DNA from: JBHGBB01 sp041946755
Lineage (GTDB): Bacteria; UBP4; UBA4092; JAOAEQ01
DNA length: 10,153 nt
Assembly (NCBI GenBank): GCA_041946755.1
Contig: JBHGBB010000146.1
Coordinates: 1-10,153, forward strand
Direction: 5' to 3'
The notes under the pieces were generated by a model that worked only from the letters and a program-made list of their open reading frames with translations, had not been told where the DNA came from and did not search any database. Positions 1 to 6,903 of this stretch are shown one piece after another; position 1 is the first letter of the stretch; every line of letters begins with the position of its first letter. A program made the translations under genes and the position numbers.

Positions 1-19
1 GCCGGAGGGAAGCGCCGCC

Positions 20-1111
20 ATGAATGAGGCACAACGGAAATTAACCCAAACCTGTGAAACATTGAAACGAGATATGTTATATGTCTCTTCGCTGATCATA
101 ACCTTAGCGGATTTCGCAAAAAAAGTAAATTTAGCGGAGTTGACTGATACCTCTCTCGATGAATCGAGTAAAGGAAATAAACGGGTTATTGCAATTATTC
201 GAGTTACCTTGGAAGCGCTTTTAAAATCACCTAATACCAAATATAGTTCATTTTATTTATTCAATCCGCATCTGAATATTTTAGAACGGCAAGGAATTGC
301 CGGAACTCCACTCCATGAACCGCCTCCGGAAAAAGTGCAGCTGGGTGAAGGGCTACTTGGTCGGGTTGCTGAAACCCGACAAACCATGCGTTATGAATGG
401 TCGTCTCAAGATGCTTGGCAAACTACTGCTGGTAAAGGTTGGTTGACCGAACTAACATTTGCTATTCCCATTTTATATCAGAACCAGTTACATGGCGCCA
501 TATATTTAGAAAAAAGCGGCGTTGAACTTCAAGACGAACGATTGGTTTCGGAAACTATAGCCGGGTTTGTTGGTATGGCACTCCAGAATGCAGCAATTTT
601 CGATCGAAGCCAGCAGATGGCAATCACCGATGGATTAACCAAACTCTATAATCATGAATATTTCGTGTTACGGTTGAATGAATTTTATCAGGCAGCGAAA
701 CGTTATAATAATACTCTTTCTCTCATAATGATTGATATTGACCATTTTAAGCATTATAACGATACCAATGGACATCCGATGGGTGATGTAGTCCTGGAAG
801 AAGTAGCATTCCTGATCCGGAATAATACTCGAGAAACAGATTTAGCTGCTCGGTATGGTGGAGAAGAATTTGCGTTAATCCTCCAGCAAACAGATTTAAA
901 CGGTGCGGTTATTGTTGCCGATAAAATTCGAAGAGCAGTTGAAGAACATCATTTCTTTAATGAAGAAAAGCAGCCGGATGGCGATGTTACCATTAGTGTC
1001 GGTGCGGCAACCTTAACCGAATATACGACATCCCCTGAAAAGTTACTGAAAGATGCTGATGAACAGCTTTATACTGCAAAACGAACCGGGCGGAATAAAG
1101 TCTGTTCTTAA
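20..1111 (+). CDS. GAF-GGDEF diguanylate cyclase
   Basis: Predicted to make cyclic di-GMP from two GTP, controlled by an N-terminal sensor. Residues ~1-50 are helical, ~55-195 form a GAF domain (ligand not predictable), and ~200-360 are a GGDEF domain. Visible catalytic-domain motifs are DGLT (204-207), DIDHFK (239-244), N247/D248 and the active-site signature GGEEF (280-284). The I-site RxxD is present as RETD at 271-274, exactly five residues before GGEEF, so product feedback inhibition is expected. No transmembrane segment is seen, so a cytoplasmic enzyme is likely. A GGAGGG stretch at 4-9 lies 10 bases before the ATG and supports this start. However, the frame stays open to the window edge, so an upstream start or an additional N-terminal domain cannot be excluded. 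The 3' neighbour is an unrelated helicase after a repeat-filled spacer, so co-function is not implied. Confidence 0.93.
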   Translation: MNEAQRKLTQTCETLKRDMLYVSSLIITLADFAKKVNLAELTDTSLDESSKGNKRVIAIIRVTLEALLKSPNTKYSSFYLFNPHLNILERQGIAGTPLHEPPPEKVQLGEGLLGRVAETRQTMRYEWSSQDAWQTTAGKGWLTELTFAIPILYQNQLHGAIYLEKSGVELQDERLVSETIAGFVGMALQNAAIFDRSQQMAITDGLTKLYNHEYFVLRLNEFYQAAKRYNNTLSLIMIDIDHFKHYNDTNGHPMGDVVLEEVAFLIRNNTRETDLAARYGGEEFALILQQTDLNGAVIVADKIRRAVEEHHFFNEEKQPDGDVTISVGAATLTEYTTSPEKLLKDADEQLYTAKRTGRNKVCS

Positions 1112-1201
1112 AACAACCAACCAAGTGCCGGGTACTAAGTACCAAGTGCTAAATTACATACATAATATATATACTTCATACTCAGTCCCAGGTACTTATA
1201 T
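1112..1201. repeat. Degenerate 7-base tandem units filling the spacer before xpb
   Basis: The whole spacer can be read in 7-base steps. AAGTGCC at 1123-1129, GGGTACT at 1130-1136, AAGTACC at 1137-1143 and AAGTGCT at 1144-1150 are clear variants of one unit. After an AT-rich stretch (1151-1171) the same phase continues with TACTTCA (1172-1178), TACTCAG (1179-1185) and TACTTAT (1193-1199). GGTACT and AGTACC at 1131-1136 and 1138-1143 also form a short inverted repeat around one base. The AT-rich part (1151-1175) is where a promoter for xpb would have to lie, but I cannot identify a convincing -35/-10 pair. A weak AGG at 1190-1192 is the only ribosome-binding-like element before the ATG at 1202. 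Confidence 0.65.
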
Positions 1202-2881
1202 ATGAATCCTCACCCAGAAAAACCGATTATTGTTCAAAGCGATCGCAGCATATTACTAGAAGTCGATAATCCGGACTATGAATCAGCCCGGGATGAACTG
1301 ATTCGATTTGCGGAATTGGTTAAAAGTCCGGAACATATGCATACTTACCGGATAACTCCGTTATCGCTGTGGAACGCAGCATCTTCCGGGTTATCTTCGG
1401 AATATATCATCGCACGGTTAACCCAATTTAGCCGATATGATGTTCCAAGCAACGTTAGCCGGGATATCATCGAGTTCACCAATCGGTATGGTAAACTTAA
1501 ACTGACTAAAGAACAGGATACACTCCGGCTGATTTCAGATGATGTTTATTTAATCCAGGAAATCTGGCATCAAAAAACGGTTGCTCCATATTTAATCAAG
1601 TTACTTGATAAAAAAACTATTCTCATTGACCCGCAATACCGCGGACATATTAAACAATCGCTGATTAAACTCGGCTTTCCGGTAGAAGATCTAGCCGGGT
1701 ATGTTACCGGTGATCCCCTCGAAGTATCGCTGAAAACATCTACACAAACCGGTAATCCATTCTACTTACGACATTATCAGCAGGAAGCTTCAGACATTTT
1801 TTATGCCGGTGGATCGGTATCCGGTGGCAGTGGAGTTATAGTTTTGCCATGTGGCGCTGGTAAAACAGTTGTTGGTATCGGAATTATCGCCGCATTAAAA
1901 TGCGCGACCTTGATTCTGGCAACAAATGTAGTTGCGGTACGTCAATGGATATCGGAACTATTAGATAAAACCGATATTTCACCGGATTCGATTGGAGAAT
2001 ATTCCGGCGAGATGAAACAGATTAAACCGATTACTGTTGCTACTTACCAAATCCTGATTTACCGGCCGGATGTGGAGAGTGAATTTCCGCATTTCGGGTT
2101 ATTTAACAAAAAGAATTGGGGATTGATTATCTATGACGAAGTCCACCTATTACCTGCACCGGTGTTTCGGATAACGGCTGAAATTCAAGCGCGACGTAGA
2201 TTAGGACTGACCGCAACGCTGGTTCGGGAAGACGGAAAAGAGGATGAGGTGTTTAGTTTAATCGGTCCGAAACGATATGATGTCCCTTGGAAAGAACTGG
2301 AAAAGCAGGGGTGGATTGCGACTGCCGAATGCCATGAAATCCGAATCAATCTCCCGGAATCGTTGCGACTCGATTATGCGATTGGAACCTCACGTACTAA
2401 ATTTCGAATTGCTTCCGAAAATCCGGCTAAATTCCCGCTGATTAAAAAACTGATCGATCGGTATAAAACCGACCAGGTGCTTATAATCGGCCAATATATC
2501 GACCAATTAGAACAATTAGAGCAAGAACTTAAGGTACCGATTATTACCGGGAAAACCCCTAATCTCGAACGGGAACGATTATATACTCTGTTTAAGCAAG
2601 GGAAAATCAAAATATTGATTGTTTCCAAAGTAGCGAATTTCGCTATTGATTTACCGGACGCTAATATTGCAATTCAAATCTCCGGAACCTTCGGTTCCCG
2701 ACAGGAAGAAGCGCAACGGCTTGGTCGGATACTTCGTCCGAAACCGGATGGAACTTTGGCTCATTTTTATACTATCGTTACCCGGGATTCGAAAGAACAG
2801 GATTATGCAGCAAACCGCCAATTGTTTTTAACTGAACAGGGATACAAGTATACCATATCTGATGCAGGTGACTTGTTATAG
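1202..2881 (+). CDS. xpb: XPB/ERCC3-type superfamily 2 DNA helicase
   Basis: ATP-dependent 3'-5' DNA translocase/helicase of the XPB (Rad25, ERCC3) family, acting on duplex DNA in the cytoplasm and presumably in repair. Residues ~9-165 are the XPB/Ssl2 N-terminal accessory domain. RecA-like domain 1 follows: Walker A PCGAGKT at 216-222, DEVH at 312-315, motif III GLTAT at 335-339, and the XPB-specific RED loop at 342-344. RecA-like domain 2 ends with motif VI, QRLGRILR at 505-512. At 559 residues it matches the compact bacterial form, without the long eukaryotic extensions. All core motifs are intact, so it should be active. It is followed after 62 bases by a partner sharing its N-terminal domain; such a pair is also known in mycobacteria (Rv0861c/Rv0862c, from memory). 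Archaeal XPB often sits with the nuclease Bax1; no such gene is here. Biological role in bacteria is not settled. Confidence 0.95.
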   Translation: MNPHPEKPIIVQSDRSILLEVDNPDYESARDELIRFAELVKSPEHMHTYRITPLSLWNAASSGLSSEYIIARLTQFSRYDVPSNVSRDIIEFTNRYGKLKLTKEQDTLRLISDDVYLIQEIWHQKTVAPYLIKLLDKKTILIDPQYRGHIKQSLIKLGFPVEDLAGYVTGDPLEVSLKTSTQTGNPFYLRHYQQEASDIFYAGGSVSGGSGVIVLPCGAGKTVVGIGIIAALKCATLILATNVVAVRQWISELLDKTDISPDSIGEYSGEMKQIKPITVATYQILIYRPDVESEFPHFGLFNKKNWGLIIYDEVHLLPAPVFRITAEIQARRRLGLTATLVREDGKEDEVFSLIGPKRYDVPWKELEKQGWIATAECHEIRINLPESLRLDYAIGTSRTKFRIASENPAKFPLIKKLIDRYKTDQVLIIGQYIDQLEQLEQELKVPIITGKTPNLERERLYTLFKQGKIKILIVSKVANFAIDLPDANIAIQISGTFGSRQEEAQRLGRILRPKPDGTLAHFYTIVTRDSKEQDYAANRQLFLTEQGYKYTISDAGDLL

Positions 2882-2943
2882 AATTAAGAGAAAAGGAATA
2901 TCATTAAAAGCTTTCTTTCTACTCTTTATTCTATATTATCTTT
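2882..2943 (+). other. Short pyrimidine-rich leader between xpb and its partner
   Basis: This 62-base spacer begins with an AAGAGAAAAGGAAT purine run (2886-2899) and then turns into a T/C-rich, AT-rich tract up to the ATG at 2944. The purine run is Shine-Dalgarno-like but sits about 45 bases before the start, too far to serve it. The partner's frame has a TAA at 2905-2907 and no ATG, GTG or TTG between that stop and 2944, which fixes the start. No terminator hairpin is seen, so the two genes are probably cotranscribed. Confidence 0.5.
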
Positions 2944-4509
2944 ATGAACCTAATCGAGTGTTTATCAATCGCACCTATCGAATATTTGCAATCGGTCAGC
3001 TTACATTTGGGAGCCAGCGCGAAATTGAATTCAAAATCGGATTTAATCCACCAAATTTCAATCCGGTTGCGAAATCCGGAAGTATTACAAGAACTGATTG
3101 CAGGATTTGAACCTGAGACGCAGCTGGCACTCCGATTTATTGTTTATCTTGGTGGGATAGCTGGATTACCGGTACAACAATGTCAGCAGCGGTTGTTACA
3201 GGTAAGTTTAGCGAAAAATCTTACTCCGGAACAGGTTATCAGTCCCTTAATCGATTATGGAATTATCTCGAGTAGTTCAGATAAATCGAAAACCATACCG
3301 CGATATTATATTCCAAAAGATATTCGATTCTTATTAATCCCGATATTAAGCGCTGATATTCAATCTTTTTTACAATTTGAACCGACGGTAAGTTCTGTGC
3401 ACTCGATTCACGGCTGGGCGATTATTCACGATACCTTTAGTTTCTTATCTTATATCCGTCGATTTCCGCCTCAATTGTCAAACGATAATCTCTTATATAA
3501 AAAGACTATCCTGGAAATAAACCATTTATTTGAGATTAAAGACAAACCGGGGTTAATTAAAGGAGATTACCCTACCCGGTTGCGGTTGATTATCTATTTC
3601 TGCCAAAGCCAGCAATTTATTTCACAAGATGATTCGACCTGGATTATCAATGAAGACTTGATTCTTTCCTGGCTGAATTTATCGAAGTTAGAACAACTGA
3701 AATCGATATATACCGTTTGGTCGAAAAATCAGTTGTCTACATTACCGTTTCATAGTGTTATGCTGACTATCCTAGCCGGTATACCGGTATCATCCTGGGT
3801 AACATTATCTTCATTAATTACCGCAGCAAACGCCGTGATGCCGGACTCTAACTGGCAAACAACGTATATCAGTGAAATAAAAAAGATTTTATTCCCCGGC
3901 TTAAATCAACTGGGATTGATTGCACTCGGTGAAAGCAAAACGAACCAGGAGATAGTTATCTCGTTAACCGAACTGGGAAAAGTACTACTCGCTGCGGAAG
4001 GAAAAGTAATCAGTTCCGAATCGAAACTAGACGCGATCATCCAACCGAATTTCGATATCCTGATTACTGCGGATTGCCCATTGCCAACCCGATGGGAACT
4101 AGAGTTATTTGCCGACTTAGTCCGAGTTGATTTGATGTTAACGTTACATATTTCAAAAACATCGATACTCCGCGCTTTTGAATCGGGATATACTGCCAAG
4201 AAAATCGGGCGGATATTGCATTCGCTCTCTACAAAACCGGTACCACAAAATGTCGGATATACTATCGAAGAATGGGAAAAACAATATGGCCGGATATATT
4301 TCGCTGACGTATTCCTTTTACGATGCGATCATGAATCTCTGGCGAAAGAATTGCAATCGTCAACCAAAATCAAACCGTTTATTTTGGATACTGTTTCAGG
4401 AAAAGATTTGATAATCAATAAAAAGCAATATCAGAAATTGATACAGGTTCTAAAAGAGGAAGGATACCTACCGAAATCGAAAATCCCTATTCCAAATATC
4501 AAACCATAG
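2944..4509 (+). CDS. XPB-partner protein with a C-terminal XPB/Ssl2 N-terminal-type domain
   Basis: A 521-residue protein with no helicase or nuclease motifs, probably a DNA-binding or regulatory partner of the XPB helicase upstream. Residues ~12-42 have a SAP-like spacing (Leu-rich helix, LG, then KSDLI and a second helix). Residues ~50-128 look like a winged helix, and ~130-350 are mostly helical and unassigned. Residues ~363-517 match the XPB/Ssl2 N-terminal helicase-associated domain: IIQPNFDILIT at 365-375, FADLV at 389-393, IS..SI..AF at 403-412, PQNV at 434-437, YGRI at 448-451, FLLR at 457-460. Equivalent positions are visible in the helicase's own N-terminus. Same-strand adjacency supports a functional pair. 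The actinobacterial relative I recall (Rv0862c) is longer, about 750 residues, so this is a compact version. Its biochemical role is unknown to me. The start is forced by the in-frame stop at 2905. Confidence 0.82.
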   Translation: MNLIECLSIAPIEYLQSVSLHLGASAKLNSKSDLIHQISIRLRNPEVLQELIAGFEPETQLALRFIVYLGGIAGLPVQQCQQRLLQVSLAKNLTPEQVISPLIDYGIISSSSDKSKTIPRYYIPKDIRFLLIPILSADIQSFLQFEPTVSSVHSIHGWAIIHDTFSFLSYIRRFPPQLSNDNLLYKKTILEINHLFEIKDKPGLIKGDYPTRLRLIIYFCQSQQFISQDDSTWIINEDLILSWLNLSKLEQLKSIYTVWSKNQLSTLPFHSVMLTILAGIPVSSWVTLSSLITAANAVMPDSNWQTTYISEIKKILFPGLNQLGLIALGESKTNQEIVISLTELGKVLLAAEGKVISSESKLDAIIQPNFDILITADCPLPTRWELELFADLVRVDLMLTLHISKTSILRAFESGYTAKKIGRILHSLSTKPVPQNVGYTIEEWEKQYGRIYFADVFLLRCDHESLAKELQSSTKIKPFILDTVSGKDLIINKKQYQKLIQVLKEEGYLPKSKIPIPNIKP

Positions 4510-4515
4510 GGATTT
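4481..4515. terminator. Inverted repeat spanning convergent stop codons, candidate bidirectional terminator
   Basis: AAATCCCTAT at 4481-4490 is the exact reverse complement of ATAGGGATTT at 4506-4515, giving a perfect 10-bp stem with a 15-base loop. The right arm contains the stop codon of the XPB-partner gene (4507-4509) and runs into the hisA stop (4514-4516). The left arm lies inside the partner's last codons. On the - strand the stem is followed by a short T-run (TTTTCG), while on the + strand only an A-rich tail follows. It therefore looks stronger as a hisA-side terminator. Only three stem pairs are G-C, so it would be weak. Confidence 0.55.
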
Positions 4516-5251
4516 AAGATAAAAACTGGGAATGTGCTGCGGCTATAGCATCCGGCAATTTAATTTGCCCGGAATATAGCGCTTTTCCGATAATCACTCC
4601 ACCGAGATTCGAGCATTTGAGATTATTCAGATTCTTGATATCATTAACCGACGATATTCCGCCGGAAGCGATAACGGTAGCTTTGGTACTATTCGCAAAT
4701 TCCTTAATAGCTTTCAGATTCGGTCCTTCCAACATTCCGTCTTTAGAGATATCGGTATAAATCAATGTTTTAACTTTTGCACGTACGATGCGTTTCGCCA
4801 ATTCCAATGCCGGGATGTCAGTTTTCTCTAGCCAACCGCGAATCATCACCCGACCACCACGTGCATCGATTCCTACCGCAACTCGATCTTCATAACGGGT
4901 AGCAGCTTCTTCAACCATATCTGCATATGCGTATGCTACGGTACCTAATACTACCCGGTGTATCCCCAGTTGCAATACTTTATCGATGGTATCCAAATCT
5001 CGGATACCGCCTCCAAGTTCAACTGGTATCGAAACCGATTTTGCTATTTTTACTATAACCTCAAGATTTTTCGGATAGCCAAGTTTCGCACCATCTAAAT
5101 CTACAATATGGAGATATTTCGCTCCGGCTTTTTCCCATTGTTGCGCTATCGAAGCCGGATCATCAGAATATACCGTTTTCCGGGTATACTCTCCCTGCTG
5201 CAATCGAACGCATTGTCCATCAAGAATATCTATTGCTGGAATAATGATCAT
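4514..5251 (-). CDS. hisA: ProFAR isomerase, histidine biosynthesis
   Basis: Catalyses the Amadori-type isomerisation of ProFAR to PRFAR, the fourth step of histidine synthesis, in the cytoplasm. The 245 residues cover a complete (beta/alpha)8 barrel of normal length. Catalytic acid/base candidates are D8 (in PAIDILDG, 5-12) and D129 (VGIDARGG, 126-133). Phosphate-binding loops are GGGIR at 80-84 and SGGIS at 196-200. The TDISKDGM segment at 166-173 is a further HisA signature that separates it from HisF. W140 is present. The ATG sits one base after the hisH stop (TAA-T-ATG) with no clear Shine-Dalgarno, so translation probably depends on ribosomes finishing hisH. It is the last gene of the leftward cluster and converges on the XPB-partner gene with only four bases between stops. 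Its product feeds the HisH/HisF synthase, but hisF is not in the window. Confidence 0.97.
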   Translation of the reverse strand: MIIIPAIDILDGQCVRLQQGEYTRKTVYSDDPASIAQQWEKAGAKYLHIVDLDGAKLGYPKNLEVIVKIAKSVSIPVELGGGIRDLDTIDKVLQLGIHRVVLGTVAYAYADMVEEAATRYEDRVAVGIDARGGRVMIRGWLEKTDIPALELAKRIVRAKVKTLIYTDISKDGMLEGPNLKAIKEFANSTKATVIASGGISSVNDIKNLNNLKCSNLGGVIIGKALYSGQIKLPDAIAAAHSQFLS

Positions 5252-5252
5252 A

Positions 5253-5864
5253 TTACTTTAGTTTAGCGAAATTATCCAGAATTTGCAACCCGATTTTCTG
5301 GCTTTTTTCAGGATGGAATTGGGTTGCGAATAAGTTGTCTTTCCAGACCATTGAAGTAAAGGTTATCCCATAATCGGTAGTTGTTGCAATAACTGCCGGA
5401 TTATCCGGTATCACATAATAAGAATGGACGAAATATACATAAGCATTATCCGGTATATTTGCCAATAACGGATTACCTGGTTTGGTTTGCTTAATCTGAT
5501 TCCAACCGATTTGCGGTATTTTCAATCCTGCAATCGCCGGGAACCGCGCTCCTCGTCCGGGAATAACATTCAACCCCAGATATTTACCGCCTTCGTTACT
5601 ATCGGTAAACAGCATCTGTAATCCTAAACAAATACCTAGAAACGGTTTCCCGGAATTAATCCATGACATTACCGGGTCAACGAATCCGGCTTGTTCCAAT
5701 CCTTTAATGCAATCGCCGAAAGCTCCTACTCCTGGTAATACTACATGCGATGCTTTTAAAAGTTGACGCGGTTCCATAATAATTTCTGCAGGGACACCAA
5801 GCTTCAGAAATGCCTTCTGAACACTTTGGAGATTCCCCATACCATAATCGATTATCGCTATCAT
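5253..5864 (-). CDS. hisH: IGP synthase glutamine amidotransferase subunit
   Basis: Class I glutamine amidotransferase that releases ammonia from glutamine and channels it to HisF, which turns PRFAR into imidazole glycerol phosphate and AICAR. At 203 residues it is a full-length HisH. The catalytic triad is visible: C79 in FLGICLGLQ (75-83), and H184 and E186 in FHPEK (183-187). The PGVGAFGD loop (44-51) is the family's oxyanion-strand signature. The ATG lies 15 bases after the end of the upstream TIM-barrel gene and has no recognisable ribosome-binding site. hisA follows after one base. HisH needs HisF for function, so hisF must be elsewhere in the genome; the his pathway is at least partly dispersed in this organism. 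Confidence 0.97.
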   Translation of the reverse strand: MIAIIDYGMGNLQSVQKAFLKLGVPAEIIMEPRQLLKASHVVLPGVGAFGDCIKGLEQAGFVDPVMSWINSGKPFLGICLGLQMLFTDSNEGGKYLGLNVIPGRGARFPAIAGLKIPQIGWNQIKQTKPGNPLLANIPDNAYVYFVHSYYVIPDNPAVIATTTDYGITFTSMVWKDNLFATQFHPEKSQKIGLQILDNFAKLK

Positions 5865-5879
5865 AATATAATTGTATTG

Positions 5880-6860
5880 TTAGGTTGTTAATGCTTTCTG
5901 TTTTATATAATCGTCTAAGGTAAAAATAATAGTTCCATTCGATGATTCAGTCAATCCAGCTTCTACTATCTGTTCAAATTCGAGGCTGGATATCGGTTCC
6001 GAATTATTACCCGCTTGTACAATAGGAATTACCGGACGTTTAGTCTTTTCTGATAAATACCGAGTTATCTCGGTAATCCATGAGACCGGCTGGCCACACA
6101 TCTTATGATATACCATCGGCGAAAAGATATCGATATCTTTTGCTAACGCAGTATAATCCTGTCCGATATATTCTATTATCGCATAGTTAAAATCAGTTTC
6201 CCGCCATGGAACTCCAAATAATCCAACCGGTATATTCGGTTTCTCTTTTTTAATCAGTTTTCGTGCTTGATGAGCAAATTCGGTTATCTGCTGGCATCGC
6301 CATTTATTCCATTCAACATGTTTCACATTCAGCAACCATTTCGCTTTTTCCGCTGGATTAGATAGATGATTCGGTATTACAATCTTCGTATCCTTCTGAA
6401 ACTTAGCTAAACAGTCTTGGCAGAAACAGGTATGATCGAATCGAGGCTGTTTAACTTCCCAATGACATGGATATCGAATAAAATCCAGCCATATTCCATC
6501 TATCGATTCAATCTTACATAACTGTTCTATTTCTGTTAATCTCTCTTGTCGAATCTCTCCATGAGTTGGACAAACGCCTGCATACCAGTCATCTTTTTCG
6601 AGGGGAAGACCTTGGTCAGTAATCGGTCTTGATTCCGGGTATTTATTCCAATACTTTTCTCCGGTGAATATCGCGATCTCTGTATATATTGAGATTCCAT
6701 TCTGATGTAACTGAGTTGCCAATTTCGAATTATCATAACCGCCGAATACTGCGGTTATACCCCAGTTTTTGAGCTGCTTTGCAATAACGCTATCGGACAT
6801 TCCGGGAAACTGACTGCCATCAGATTTTAAACCATAAATACCTAATACTCGTGGTATCAT
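5880..6860 (-). CDS. Cytoplasmic TIM-barrel, glycoside-hydrolase-like protein with a four-Cys motif
   Basis: A 326-residue protein that looks like a bare TIM barrel related to putative glycoside hydrolases; substrate unknown. The segment GIWLDFIRYP (122-131) is the beta-strand signature of GHL-type barrels (COG1649/DUF4015-like), with D126 a candidate active-site acid. C97 (in VCPTH) plus C145, C147 and C150 (C-x-C-x-x-C, followed by AKF at 152-154) resemble a four-Cys zinc site as in GH42 beta-galactosidases. The protein has no signal peptide: a TAA codon lies six codons before the ATG and the first residues form the first barrel strand. No obvious second catalytic carboxylate is seen near the late strands (SPMVYHKM, 247-254; IPIVQAG, 278-284), so hydrolase activity is uncertain. 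It precedes hisH by 15 bases. It shares motifs and spacing with the secreted protein at 7919-9367. Product assignment is tentative. Confidence 0.7.
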   Translation of the reverse strand: MIPRVLGIYGLKSDGSQFPGMSDSVIAKQLKNWGITAVFGGYDNSKLATQLHQNGISIYTEIAIFTGEKYWNKYPESRPITDQGLPLEKDDWYAGVCPTHGEIRQERLTEIEQLCKIESIDGIWLDFIRYPCHWEVKQPRFDHTCFCQDCLAKFQKDTKIVIPNHLSNPAEKAKWLLNVKHVEWNKWRCQQITEFAHQARKLIKKEKPNIPVGLFGVPWRETDFNYAIIEYIGQDYTALAKDIDIFSPMVYHKMCGQPVSWITEITRYLSEKTKRPVIPIVQAGNNSEPISSLEFEQIVEAGLTESSNGTIIFTLDDYIKQKALTT

Positions 6861-6903
6861 ACTCTTTGTTATTATTTATATTATATTATATGCTAATTTA
6901 CAG
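6861..6903 (-). promoter_or_regulatory. AT-rich spacer with overlapping TATAAT boxes, candidate internal promoter
   Basis: Read leftward, this 43-base spacer contains two overlapping TATAAT hexamers (6890-6885 and 6885-6880), 20-25 bases before the ATG of the barrel gene. No good -35 hexamer is found at normal spacing within the end of the EEP gene. It could give a second transcript carrying the barrel gene, hisH and hisA. The strong AT bias makes chance matches likely. A weak AAGAG lies just before the ATG. Confidence 0.3.

Noticed and set aside
3906..4199. A 97-codon - strand frame inside the XPB-partner gene
   Set aside because: It lies opposite the conserved XPB-type domain and has Ser-rich, family-free composition typical of an antisense shadow.
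1202..4509. A phage-defence island built on the helicase
   Set aside because: The helicase is a standard XPB with its usual RED motif and a known type of partner; no methylase, nuclease, TIR, protease or other defence effector is adjacent.
4514..5251. HisF instead of HisA, or a bifunctional PriA
   Set aside because: D8 with D129 and the TDISKDGM segment fit HisA; nothing in the sequence specifically points to PriA, which is an actinobacterial trait.
5880..6860. A secreted form of the cytoplasmic barrel protein with a missed signal peptide
   Set aside because: An in-frame TAA lies six codons upstream of the ATG and no hydrophobic stretch precedes the first barrel strand.
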